Origin: Labilithrix sp.
Lineage (GTDB): Bacteria > Myxococcota > Polyangia > Polyangiales > Polyangiaceae
Direction of reading: 5' to 3'
NCBI GenBank assembly: GCA_028287035.1
Contig: JAQBQL010000107.1
Location: 1 to 37,622 of the forward strand
Length of the DNA stretch: 37,622 nucleotides
Part shown: positions 16,749-23,989 of the stretch, in pieces
Position numbering within the stretch: position 1 is the stretch's first letter
How the letters are laid out: every line of letters starts with the position of its first letter
Notes under the pieces: model-generated
What the model was told of the DNA's origin: nothing
Seen by the model: the letters and a program-made list of their open reading frames with translations, nothing else
Databases searched by the model: none
Made by a program: the position numbers and the translations under genes

Positions 16749-17714
16749 ATGCAGGGCCCCGGAACGAGAGCGCCGAAGCCCCCGCCGCCCCCGGCATCGT
16801 TGATCGTCATCGACAAGCCGAAGGGTCCCACGAGCCACGACGTCGTGGCGCGGCTGCGCAGGACGCTGCGGACGCGCGCGATCGGCCACTGCGGCACGCT
16901 CGACCCGATGGCGACGGGCGTGCTCGTCGTCGCGGTCGAGGACGGCACGAAGCTCGTGCCCTGGCTCACCGCCGCCGAGAAGGCCTACGAGGCCACGCTG
17001 AGGTTCGGGGTGCTCACCGATTCCCTCGATGCCGACGGCACCGAGACCGCGCGGGCGCCCGTCGGTGCCGAGCTACGCGCGGCGCTCGAGCAGCTCGCGC
17101 GAGACGGAGCGGCGAACGTCCCCGACCTGCTCGCCCGCGCCATCGCGGCGGAGCGGTCCCGCGTCCTCCAGGTCCCGCCCGCCATCTCGGCGATCCGGAT
17201 CGGCGGCGAGCGGGCTCACGAGCTCGTCCGGCGCGGCGAGACGCCGGAGATGGCCCCCCGCGAGGTCTCGCTGCTCGATCTCCGCGTCGTCGCGGGCGGC
17301 CTCGACCCGGAGCCGTTCCTCACCGTCTCCGTCCACGTCACCAAGGGCTACTTCGTGCGTTCGCTCGCGCGCGATCTCGCGGAGGCGCTCGGGACGGTGG
17401 GGCACCTCGTGGCGCTCCGGCGCACGCGCTCCGGGCCGTTCACGCTGGAGGACGCGCGCCTCGTCGAGGACGTCACGCGCGAGCTCCTGGTGCCGGTCGC
17501 CGAGGCTGCCGCGCGGGCGCTGCCCACGAGCACGCTCACCGAGGAAGGCGTCGTCTTCGCCGGCCACGGCAAGCGTCTCCTCGCCGAGCACCTGCGCGAC
17601 CCGCACCCCGGTCCGTCGGCATGGCTCGACGAGCGAGGCGCGCTCGTCGCGATCGGCGAGCTCGCGGAGGACGGCCTCGGCCGGGTCCTCCGCGGCTTCC
17701 CGCGCGCGTCCTGA
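16749..17714 (+). CDS. truB: tRNA pseudouridine(55) synthase
   Basis: TruB makes pseudouridine 55 in the T-loop of tRNAs. The product is 321 residues from ATG 16749, just before the conserved part; a Pro run precedes SLIVIDKPKGPTSHDVV. The catalytic Asp is D52 in GHCGTLDPMATGVL. Further family blocks are KAYEATLRFGVLTDSLDADG, the substrate-loop QVPPAISAIRIGGERAHELVRRGE, and KGYFVRSLARDLAEALGTVGHLVALRRTRSGPF. The C-terminus carries a PUA-like extension. truB often sits in the infB-rbfA cluster, but here it stands alone, divergent from the kinase gene with 80 bp between them. No clear SD precedes the start. Confidence 0.95.
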   Translation: MQGPGTRAPKPPPPPASLIVIDKPKGPTSHDVVARLRRTLRTRAIGHCGTLDPMATGVLVVAVEDGTKLVPWLTAAEKAYEATLRFGVLTDSLDADGTETARAPVGAELRAALEQLARDGAANVPDLLARAIAAERSRVLQVPPAISAIRIGGERAHELVRRGETPEMAPREVSLLDLRVVAGGLDPEPFLTVSVHVTKGYFVRSLARDLAEALGTVGHLVALRRTRSGPFTLEDARLVEDVTRELLVPVAEAAARALPTSTLTEEGVVFAGHGKRLLAEHLRDPHPGPSAWLDERGALVAIGELAEDGLGRVLRGFPRAS

Positions 17715-17718
17715 GGCT

Positions 17719-18768
17719 CTACTTCTTCCGCTCCGGCGGCTTCTTCTTGTCGCGAGCGAGCTTCAGCTTGGCCTCCGCGGCCTTCGCCATGGGCCCCTTC
17801 GGCGCGGCCTTGAGGTAGGCGTCGTACTCGGCCGCCGCCTCGGTGAACTTTCCGTCCTCGTGCTGCAGCGAGCCGAGCCAGTAGTGCGCCGGCGCGAACC
17901 CGGGTTCCTTCTGGGTGGCGGCGGTCAGGTCGGCGGTCGCGCCCGACTTGTCCTTGCCCGCGAGCTTGCAGAGGGCGCGGTTCGTGCGGAAGTCCGCGTT
18001 GTCCTTGAGGCCGATCGCCTTGTCGAACACCGCGATGCACTCCGGCACCGCGCGCGCGGTCCGGAAGCCGAAGCCGATGGTCCCGAGCATGGCGGCATCC
18101 TCGCCGGCGACGCGCTGCGCCTGCTTCAGCTTCGCGACCGCCTCCTCGTTCCTCTTCGCGGCGGTGAGGTGGTCGGCGTAGGCGACGTAGAAGCGAGCGT
18201 CATTCGGCGCGAGCTTCACGGCGTCGTCGAAGGCCTTGTTGGCGCCGTCGACGTCGCCCTTGCCGGAGAGCGCGACGGCGAGGTTCAGCTGCATCTCGGC
18301 GTTCTTCGCGTTACGCGCGAGCGCCTTGCGGGCGAGGGCGATCGCGTCGTCGAACTTCTGCGTCTCGACGTAGATGGCGGTCAGGTTCTCGGCGGCCTCC
18401 TGCAGGTCGGGCTGGAGCTCGAGGGCCTTCTGGTAGTTCTTCTCCGCGGCGGGCTTGTCGCCCGTCTTGTCCATGACGAGGCCGAGGTAGTAGTACGCCT
18501 CGGCCTGTTTCGGGTTCTTCGCGATGGCCGACTCGAAGGCGGCGCGCGCCGTCGTCCAGTCGCCGGCCTTCACGGCGCCGGTGCCCCGCGTGAGGTCGTC
18601 GTTCGTGCTGGCGGCGGGCTCGCCCGGCCTCCCCGCAGGCGCCGCGCTGCCGGCCGCGGGAGGCGCGGCGAGCGAGGGGTCGGGCGACTCGACCGTCTTC
18701 GGTGAGCCCCCGCACGCGACCGCGAGACACGAGGCCATCACCAGCTCCAGCACGACATTCCGCTTCAT
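17719..18768 (-). CDS. TPR-repeat lipoprotein downstream of glnD
   Basis: The product is 349 residues from ATG 18768. A lipoprotein signal MKRNVVLELVMASCLAVAC gives lipid-anchor Cys19, followed by a Pro/Ala/Ser linker to ~60. From ~65 to ~335 come about seven to eight TPR units, for example AVKAGDWTTARAAFESAIAKNP, AEAYYYLGLVMDKTGDKPAAEKNYQKAL and APAHYWLGSLQHEDGKFTEAAAEYDAYL, all with the usual W/L-G-Y-A-F-A-P spacing. The tail is Lys-rich (KKKPPERKK). TPRs mediate protein contacts, and the protein is probably exposed in the periplasm or on the outer membrane. Its ATG overlaps the glnD stop (ATGA), so translation is coupled to glnD. It converges with truB, 4 bp apart. Confidence 0.85.
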   Translation of the reverse strand: MKRNVVLELVMASCLAVACGGSPKTVESPDPSLAAPPAAGSAAPAGRPGEPAASTNDDLTRGTGAVKAGDWTTARAAFESAIAKNPKQAEAYYYLGLVMDKTGDKPAAEKNYQKALELQPDLQEAAENLTAIYVETQKFDDAIALARKALARNAKNAEMQLNLAVALSGKGDVDGANKAFDDAVKLAPNDARFYVAYADHLTAAKRNEEAVAKLKQAQRVAGEDAAMLGTIGFGFRTARAVPECIAVFDKAIGLKDNADFRTNRALCKLAGKDKSGATADLTAATQKEPGFAPAHYWLGSLQHEDGKFTEAAAEYDAYLKAAPKGPMAKAAEAKLKLARDKKKPPERKK

Positions 18769-21608
18769 CCCGTTTCCTCTCTGTGTGCGGCAGCGGCCGG
18801 GATACGGGAGCTGCCTCCTTCCATCGACACGGCGCCCAGGAGCACGTCCCGGATGACTCGGAACCGCGGACCGGGCACGACCTTCGAGCCGTCCAGCTCG
18901 TTCACATAGAACACGTCGGCGACCTTCGTCCCCTCGGTGTTGATCTTCGAGAGCGCGATGCCCAGCCGGAGACCGTGCAGCGCGTTGGCGAGCGCGTAGA
19001 GGAGGCCGGGGCGGTCCTTCGCGAAGACCTCGATCACGGTGTGCGAGGGCGAGGCGCGGTCGTCGACGACCACCTCGGGCAGTACCTCGGGGCTCGGCCG
19101 CTCGCGCCACGGCGAGGTCGTGCCGATCCGGTCGCGCAGCAGGTCGTCGCCCGACGTCGTGCCGGAGCAGACCATCGCCAGGTCGCGCGCGAGACGCGGC
19201 ATGGCCTGCGCGACGCCGTCGGCGCTGCCGCGCGAATCACGGACCCAGAAGAGGTCGACGGCCTCGCTCGGTCCGCTGCTCGTGCCCGCGCGCGAGTACA
19301 CCTGCGCGCCCAGAACCTCGAGCCGGCTCGCGGTGATGGCGGCCGCGATGCGCGCGAGGAGGCCGGGCGCGTCCTCGGCGACCACGCAAAGCTCGGTGAC
19401 CTCGGGGTGCCGCGAGGGGACGAGCGCGGCGAGCACCGGCGCGCGCGTCCGGAGCCGCTCGGCCGAGATCCGTCCATGAGCGACGATCGCCTCCGGCGCG
19501 TTCGACAGGAGGTACCGCTCGGGCATGGATGCGAGGAAGTGCTCGAGGTCGGCCCGCTCGTGCGTCCACAGGGCGAGCGCCGCCTCCTTCACGCGCTGGA
19601 TGCGCGCGGCGCCGAACTCGTCGGTGCCCGCGAAGGCCGCATCGGCGGCGAAGTAGAGCTCGTCGAGCATGCGCGCCTTCCACGAGGTCAGCGCGGTCGG
19701 CGACGTCGTGGTGAGATCGCAGATGGTCAGCAGGTACAGGTTGCGGAGCCCCTCGCGCCCGCGGAGGTGCGCGCAGAAGTCGGCGGTGGTCGTCGCGTCG
19801 TCGAGGTCGCGCCGCGTCGCCACGTGGTACATGAGGAGGTGCTCGATCACGAGCTGCCGCACCTCTGCCGCCTCGTCGGCAGAGATGCCGAGGCGCGGGA
19901 GGATGACGTCGCACAGCTCGGCGCCGGTGACCGAGTGGTTCCGCCGTGACCCGCTCGCGTCGGGGTATCCCTTGCCGACGTCGTGGAGCAGCGTGGCGAG
20001 GAAGAGCGGCACCGGGTTCGCGATCTCCGCGGCGAGGCGGCTGGCGAGCGGACGCTCGTGCCCGTTCTCGCCGCGACAGATCGCGCGGAGGGCATCCACC
20101 GCCGCCACCGAGTGAACGTCGACCGTGTACACGTGGTAGACGTCGTGGTGAACGCGGCCCGTGACGGGCGCGAACTCCGGGATCATCGCCAGCAAGAGGC
20201 CGACCTCGTGCAGCTCGCCGGCGATCGAGCCACGCCGCAGCGGAACCTCGGGGACCGTGCAGAGCAGGGACACGAACAGGCGGGCTGCCTCGGGTGACGC
20301 GCGCAGGCGGGCTGCCCATTCCGCCTCCGAGGTGGCGCGTGCGATGAGGTCGCGCGCGTACGGGAGGATCGGTGCCTTCTTCGAGACGCAGCTCGCGTAA
20401 GCGCGGAGGGCGAGCGCTGGATCGCTCGCGAGCAGCGACGGGTCGACGGTGACCTGCCCGTCGAAGAGGCGGACGCCCCCGCCGAGGTCCACGTCCACCG
20501 GGCGCCCACGACGGCGCGGCGGCGTCGCGCGGAGGAGCAGCGATTCGCGCGCCCGCGAGACGACCCGCGCATGCCCGAAGTAATCCTGCATGAACCGCTC
20601 GGCGGCGGCGGCACGAACCTCGTAGGGAAGCTCGGCATCGTCCGTCACGGGCGCGTCGGGGGCGACCACGGCGGCGTACCCCATCTCGAGCGCGATCGCC
20701 TCCTGCTGATCGAACGTGAGCCGGTCGCTCTTCCGCCTGGCGTGCGCGTGCAGGCGGTTCCGGACGCGCCACAGGAACTCCTCCGCCGAGGCGATCTCGC
20801 GGGCCTCGCGCGGCACGAGGACGCCGACCCGAACGAGCTCGGCCCACGTGCCGTTCCCCTCCCCGTGGCCGGTGCGGTAGCGAGCGCGCGCCGCCCACCG
20901 GCCGATGTCGAGGTCGCGGAGCCCACCGGCGCCCGCCTTGACCTCCGGCTCGAGCAGATAGAGCGAGCCGCCGAACCGCGCGTGACGGGCGGTGGCCTCC
21001 TCCTCGAGGCGGGCCGCGAAGCGCGTGAGCTCCCCCTGGCTGAAGAGGCCCGCGTACGCGCGCTCCTCGAGCTCCGTGAGGAGGTCGGCGTCCCCCGCGA
21101 TGTGCCGCATGTCGAGGAGCGAGGTCGCGGTCGCGAGATCGGTCTGCGCGAGCTCGAGGACCTCGGACGTGTCGACGACCTGGTGGCCGACCGACAGCCC
21201 GGCGTCCCACAGCGGGTAGAGGAGAGCGTCGGCCAGGAGCGCCGCGGCCTCACGGTGCTGGGCGCCAGGGCGCACGAGGAGGCGCACGTCGATGTCGGAC
21301 CGGAGGGCGACGGCGCCGCGCCCGAAGCTACCGACCGCCGCCAGCAGGACCGGGCTCGTGAGGTTCGTCAGCGTCGCGGCACGCGCATGGAGACGCTGCA
21401 GGAGCTCGGCCAGCACCGCGGCCCGCGCCACGCCCAGGCGGAGGCCGTCCCCTGCCGCGTCGACCGACCCGTGGGTTCCGAGGAGCTGCGCCTCGAGCGG
21501 CGCCCAGTGTGAGCGCACCTCGCCCGCAACGCGCGCGATCAAGGGGTCTGCCGCCAGTGCGCGTCCGGAAACCGGGCCGGTGGCCCGCGCAGGCAGCTTC
21601 TCCGCCAT
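18765..21608 (-). CDS. glnD: PII uridylyltransferase / uridylyl-removing enzyme
   Basis: GlnD senses glutamine and adds or removes UMP on PII (GlnB/GlnK), setting nitrogen metabolism. The product is 947 residues (E. coli 890) from ATG 21608. The nucleotidyltransferase domain carries GSFGRGAVALRSDID at 93-107, with catalytic D105 and D107. The linker helical region contains LYLLEPEVKAGAGGLRDLDIGRW, a hallmark of GlnD. The HD phosphohydrolase domain has H542/D543 in FLATLLHDVGKGYPD...HSVTGAEL. Two ACT domains are at ~735-810 (CVVAEDAPGLLARIAAAI) and ~855-930 (IEVFAKDRPGLLYALANALHGLRLGIALSKINTEG), where glutamine binds. All active-site motifs are intact. There is no obvious SD before the chosen ATG; upstream in-frame codons to 21746 lack family similarity. 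PII genes are not nearby. Confidence 0.95.
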   Translation of the reverse strand: MAEKLPARATGPVSGRALAADPLIARVAGEVRSHWAPLEAQLLGTHGSVDAAGDGLRLGVARAAVLAELLQRLHARAATLTNLTSPVLLAAVGSFGRGAVALRSDIDVRLLVRPGAQHREAAALLADALLYPLWDAGLSVGHQVVDTSEVLELAQTDLATATSLLDMRHIAGDADLLTELEERAYAGLFSQGELTRFAARLEEEATARHARFGGSLYLLEPEVKAGAGGLRDLDIGRWAARARYRTGHGEGNGTWAELVRVGVLVPREAREIASAEEFLWRVRNRLHAHARRKSDRLTFDQQEAIALEMGYAAVVAPDAPVTDDAELPYEVRAAAAERFMQDYFGHARVVSRARESLLLRATPPRRRGRPVDVDLGGGVRLFDGQVTVDPSLLASDPALALRAYASCVSKKAPILPYARDLIARATSEAEWAARLRASPEAARLFVSLLCTVPEVPLRRGSIAGELHEVGLLLAMIPEFAPVTGRVHHDVYHVYTVDVHSVAAVDALRAICRGENGHERPLASRLAAEIANPVPLFLATLLHDVGKGYPDASGSRRNHSVTGAELCDVILPRLGISADEAAEVRQLVIEHLLMYHVATRRDLDDATTTADFCAHLRGREGLRNLYLLTICDLTTTSPTALTSWKARMLDELYFAADAAFAGTDEFGAARIQRVKEAALALWTHERADLEHFLASMPERYLLSNAPEAIVAHGRISAERLRTRAPVLAALVPSRHPEVTELCVVAEDAPGLLARIAAAITASRLEVLGAQVYSRAGTSSGPSEAVDLFWVRDSRGSADGVAQAMPRLARDLAMVCSGTTSGDDLLRDRIGTTSPWRERPSPEVLPEVVVDDRASPSHTVIEVFAKDRPGLLYALANALHGLRLGIALSKINTEGTKVADVFYVNELDGSKVVPGPRFRVIRDVLLGAVSMEGGSSRIPAAAAHREETG

Positions 21609-21886
21609 GGGGAAGAGAGAGACTACACCGACCGCGGGCAGGCCGTGCGACTTCGAGTGCGCGGTTTTTGTTTCCCTTCGCTCGTGTTTCCAATACCGTG
21701 GGCGCGGGAAAGCGCGTGAAAAGAGCGCGATCAGGGTCGTTTTCATAAGTCCCCTGCCCTCCGATTCAGCTGCATCGAATCCGAGGAAGTCGCGTCTCTC
21801 GTTTCTCGCTTTTCCCGTGTTGAATAAACTCCCCCCCGCGCCGACCAGCGCGCGCGGCCAGGCGGGAGCGGAGGAGGCATCCAGAT
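21609..21886. other. divergent spacer between glnD and the OmpA-like lipoprotein gene
   Basis: These 278 bases are visibly more AT-rich than their surroundings (runs such as GGTTTTTGTTTCCC and GTTGAATAAACTC followed by seven C). It must hold promoters for both genes. A weak -10 candidate for the plus-strand gene is TAAACT at 21825-21830, and a strong SD (GGAGGAGG, 21869-21876) stands about 10 bases before the ATG at 21887. No clear -35 or operator was found. Confidence 0.4.
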
Positions 21887-22492
21887 ATGTCGACGAAGAA
21901 GTTCGTGATTCTCGGAATCGTTGCGATGGGTCTCGTGGGAACCGCCGGCGTGGGCTGCCACGCCGAGGCGAAGGTTGGTAGCAACGAGCCGAAGACGCCG
22001 GCGCCGCCGCCGCCGCCGCCCGCTCCGGAGCCCCCGCCCCCGCCGCCGCCGCCGCCGGCGCCGGAGCCCGTGAAGTCGGTCGGCCGCGTCAACGTGACCG
22101 CTGCCAAGATCGAGATCAACGAGCAGATCCAGTTCGACAAGAGCGCTGCCGTGATCAAGCCCGAGTCCTTCGCCCTCATGGACGAGATCGCGAAGGCGAT
22201 GAAGGACAACGAGAAGATCAAGAAGGTCCTCATCGAAGGCCACACCAGCGCCGAAGGCGATGCGTCGGCCAACATGAAGCTCTCCGACGACCGCGCGAAG
22301 GCCGTCATGAAGGGCCTCGTCGATCGCGGCGTCGACGCCAAGCGCCTCCAGGCGAAGGGCTTCGGCATCACCCGTCCCATCGGCGACAACTCGGACGCCG
22401 GCGGGCGCGTGAAGAACCGCCGCGTCGAGTTCACGATCCTCGACCCGGCTCCCGCCGGCGGCGCGGCCGTGGGCACCCCCGCCAAGAAGTGA
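21887..22492 (+). CDS. OmpA-family (Pal-like) lipoprotein
   Basis: The product has 201 residues. The lipoprotein signal ends at C24 (TAGVGC). Residues ~36-62 are an almost pure Pro/Ala/Glu linker, a typical periplasm-spanning or wall-penetrating stretch. Residues ~70-185 form the OmpA C-terminal peptidoglycan-binding domain: IQFDKSAAVIKPESFALMDEIAKAM, VLIEGHTSAEGDASANMKLSDDRAKAVMKGLVDRGVDAKRLQAKGFG, and NRRVEFTI. The Asp in LSDDRA and the Arg in NRRVEF are the two residues that grip diaminopimelate in this fold. It probably ties the outer membrane to the cell wall, as Pal does. No tol genes are nearby, so I do not call it pal. A strong SD precedes it and a strong terminator follows. Confidence 0.9.
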   Translation: MSTKKFVILGIVAMGLVGTAGVGCHAEAKVGSNEPKTPAPPPPPPAPEPPPPPPPPPAPEPVKSVGRVNVTAAKIEINEQIQFDKSAAVIKPESFALMDEIAKAMKDNEKIKKVLIEGHTSAEGDASANMKLSDDRAKAVMKGLVDRGVDAKRLQAKGFGITRPIGDNSDAGGRVKNRRVEFTILDPAPAGGAAVGTPAKK

Positions 22493-22535
22493 CGACGCGC
22501 TGAGCCCGGGCGACCGGGCTCACGCCAGAACGACG

Positions 22536-22575
22536 AAAACGTCGGTGGCTCTCGAGCCACCGACGTTTTCTTTTT
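22536..22575. terminator. strong bidirectional intrinsic terminator
   Basis: A perfect 15-bp stem (22536-22550 with 22555-22569) encloses the four-base loop CTCG. The stem begins with AAAA and ends in TTTT, followed on the plus strand by CTTTTT. It lies between the convergent OmpA-like (+) and Cys-rich lipoprotein (-) genes. The A/T ends let it serve both strands, though the plus-strand U-run is longer. Confidence 0.9.
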
Positions 22576-22601
22576 GGTGCGCCGGAAGGTCTAGCCGCCG
22601 A

Positions 22602-23369
22602 TCAGAGGCCGTAGTCCTTGCAGGCTGCGGACGAGGACTCGAACTTCGCCTGGCACGTCTTCGTGCTGGTCGCGCAGTACAGCTCGACGCCGTCGACCGC
22701 GCACTCGCTGTCGGTGTCACACGGGCTTCGTGCGGGGACGAGGTCGACGCAGCGGCCGCTGACGCAGCGAAGCGTGTCGATGCACGGGGCATCGGCACCG
22801 CAGCTCTGGTCCTTCGTGTTCTTCGCGACGCAGAAGCGCGTCTGGCCCTGCTGCTGGCAGTACGAGGCGCCGTCGCACACCGCGCCGGCGTTGTTGCACT
22901 GGCCGCCGAGGCCGACCTTCGTCTCGGTGATGCAGATGCCCTTGTCACAGATGAGCGAGCCCTCGCACTCGAAGGTCGTCGTGCAGGCGGCGTTCTCCTT
23001 CAGCGAGCCGGTGAAGACGCGCTCGCACACGGTGGCCGTCTTGGCTTCGAGCGCCGCGGTCACGTCGACGGCGCTGTTCTTGTACGTCTCGTTGATCGAG
23101 TCGATGCAGGCCTGCGCCTGGCTCGAATGATAGGAGCGGCCCTGGGAAGCGGCGGCGGCGGCGGCGCTGTTGCAGATGCCGACCTGGTCGGTCTTGCAGC
23201 TCTCCACCGAGGCCGTGCACTTCTTTGCCAGGTTGTTGCAAGCCGCCTCCGCCTTGGCGACGCAGAACTTGTCGGACGAGGCGAACTTGTCGTCGTCATC
23301 GGAGGAGCAGGCCGCGAGAGCGATCACGCCCCCGAGAGCCAGGAGCGTGAAAAGGTCACGGGTCTTCAT
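22602..23369 (-). CDS. Cys-rich lipoprotein (Dickkopf N-terminal-like Cys pattern)
   Basis: The product is 255 residues from ATG 23369. The signal MKTRDLFTLLALGGVIALAAC has lipobox L-A-A-C, followed by a SSDDDD linker. Residues ~40-130 are helical with spaced cysteines (FCVAKAEAACNNLAKKC, ESCK, GICNSA). From ~140 on, a disulfide-knot region has repeated C-x(4-8)-C units (TTTFECEGSLICDKGICI, GGQCNNAGAVCDGASYC, CIDTLRCVSGRCVD, CDTDSECAVDGVELYC). Databases usually label this pattern Dickkopf N-terminal cysteine-rich in myxobacteria. It is surely exported, anchored in a membrane and disulfide-rich; a role in surface adhesion or protein binding is only a guess. Its start lacks a good SD. Confidence 0.8.
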   Translation of the reverse strand: MKTRDLFTLLALGGVIALAACSSDDDDKFASSDKFCVAKAEAACNNLAKKCTASVESCKTDQVGICNSAAAAAASQGRSYHSSQAQACIDSINETYKNSAVDVTAALEAKTATVCERVFTGSLKENAACTTTFECEGSLICDKGICITETKVGLGGQCNNAGAVCDGASYCQQQGQTRFCVAKNTKDQSCGADAPCIDTLRCVSGRCVDLVPARSPCDTDSECAVDGVELYCATSTKTCQAKFESSSAACKDYGL

Positions 23370-23390
23370 CGTTCTAGGTTTTCTCCCAAG

Positions 23391-23407
23391 CTTGCGGCGT
23401 TCGCAAG
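23391..23407. repeat. inverted repeat upstream of the Cys-rich lipoprotein gene
   Basis: CTTGCG-GCGTT-CGCAAG is a perfect 6-bp inverted repeat, extended by AA/TT one base out. It lies 22 bp upstream of the minus-strand start in the divergent spacer to the small secreted protein gene. A second palindrome, GGACGC-A-GCGTCC, lies at 23440-23452. Either may be an operator. Confidence 0.35.
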
Positions 23408-23481
23408 TTTCCATGGTGCACGCGACGCGCGCCACTCTTGGACGCAGCGTCCGTGCCCGCTCTTCAACGAAGGGACCTCTC

Positions 23482-23772
23482 ATGAAGATTCGCCTGGTTC
23501 CCGCGGCTGCCGCGCTCGCGCTCACCCTGGGCGGCCTCGCGCCCCCTGCCCTCGCCCAGACACCGACGTCGCGGGTGTCGACGAACGACTACACCGAGGC
23601 TCGCTCCGGCAGCGACCAGGTGGTCACGTTCCCGGGCGACGAGCTGCGAGGCGACGAGAACAGCGCCTACGGCTTCACGGTCCGGCCCGCGCCGGGCGTG
23701 CTCCGGGCGGGCCTCCTCCGGCCGCGCGTGAACTTCGTCTCCGAGCTGCTGAAGAGCGTCGAGAACCTGTAG
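23482..23772 (+). CDS. small secreted protein of unknown function
   Basis: The product is 96 residues from ATG 23482 with SD GAAGGGA about 9 bases upstream. A Sec signal peptide, MKIRLVPAAAALALTLGGLAPPALA, is followed by cleavage before QTP. The mature protein is about 71 residues: a short charged region (NDYTEARSGSDQVVTFPGDELRGDENS) and a C-terminal part with GFTVRPAPGVLRAGLLRPRVNFVSELLKSVENL. The latter reads as beta strands followed by a helix and has the look of a conserved motif (RP...LLRPR..FV.ELLKSVE). It has no cysteine. I do not recognise a family with a known function. Divergent from the Cys-rich lipoprotein gene and 67 bp ahead of the tRNA. Confidence 0.7.
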   Translation: MKIRLVPAAAALALTLGGLAPPALAQTPTSRVSTNDYTEARSGSDQVVTFPGDELRGDENSAYGFTVRPAPGVLRAGLLRPRVNFVSELLKSVENL

Positions 23773-23793
23773 GCCGGCGGCGCTCATAAGTGC

Positions 23794-23823
23794 TTGCGCG
23801 GGCGCGGAGTGTCCGGCTAGGGT
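23794..23823 (+). promoter_or_regulatory. promoter of tRNA-Leu
   Basis: TTGCGC (23794-23799), 18 bases, TAGGGT (23818-23823), which predicts a start about 10 bases upstream of the mature tRNA 5' end at 23840. The -10 matches the C-TA-x-G-G-T form seen at other starts in this window. Confidence 0.45.
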
Positions 23824-23839
23824 GCGCCTGTCCTCACCC

Positions 23840-23926
23840 GCGAAGGTGGCGGAATTGGCAGACGCGCCGGATTCAGGTTCCGGTGGGGTAACTCCTGTAA
23901 GGGTTCAAGTCCCTTCCTTCGCACCA
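23840..23926 (+). tRNA. tRNA-Leu (anticodon CAG)
   Basis: The cloverleaf is complete over 87 bases. The acceptor stem is GCGAAGG/CCTTCGC. The D arm is GGC..GGC-type with AATTGGCAGACGC. The anticodon stem CCGGA/TCCGG encloses loop TTCAGGT, giving anticodon CAG (reads CUG codons). A long class-II variable arm lies around TGGGGTAACTCCTGT, and the T arm is AGGGTTCAAGTCCCT. Discriminator A73 and an encoded CCA end it. The long variable arm and A73 fit leucine identity. CUG is expected to be a major Leu codon in this GC-rich genome. Confidence 0.97.
23902..23926 (+). repeat. attachment-like repeat, intact copy within tRNA-Leu 3' end
   Basis: The last 25 bases of the tRNA (T-arm to CCA) recur at 25590-25614 in the same orientation with 20 of 25 positions identical and no gaps. 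tRNA 3' ends are the classic integration site of mobile elements, and the intact copy is the one that keeps the tRNA functional. Confidence 0.5.
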
Positions 23927-23989
23927 GCGCTTCACGGCCCGTCGGCTTCCGGCCTGAACGCGCAGCCCTCCCGGGCCGTTGGGGACGGG

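Noticed and set aside
22011..22070. CCG-repeat tract in the OmpA-like gene as a phase-variable repeat
   Set aside because: It is a mixed CCG/CCC/GCG codon run encoding a Pro/Ala/Glu linker, in frame and irregular. Such linkers are common here.
23934..23979. ACGGCCCG...CGGGCCGT inverted repeat as the tRNA terminator
   Set aside because: The 30-base loop and lack of a T-run make it weak. It may be a processing hairpin but I cannot support that.
23822..23989. Upstream extension of the Delta-60 lipoprotein frame
   Set aside because: It would translate tRNA-Leu, a common annotation error. The lipoprotein signal begins at ATG 23990.
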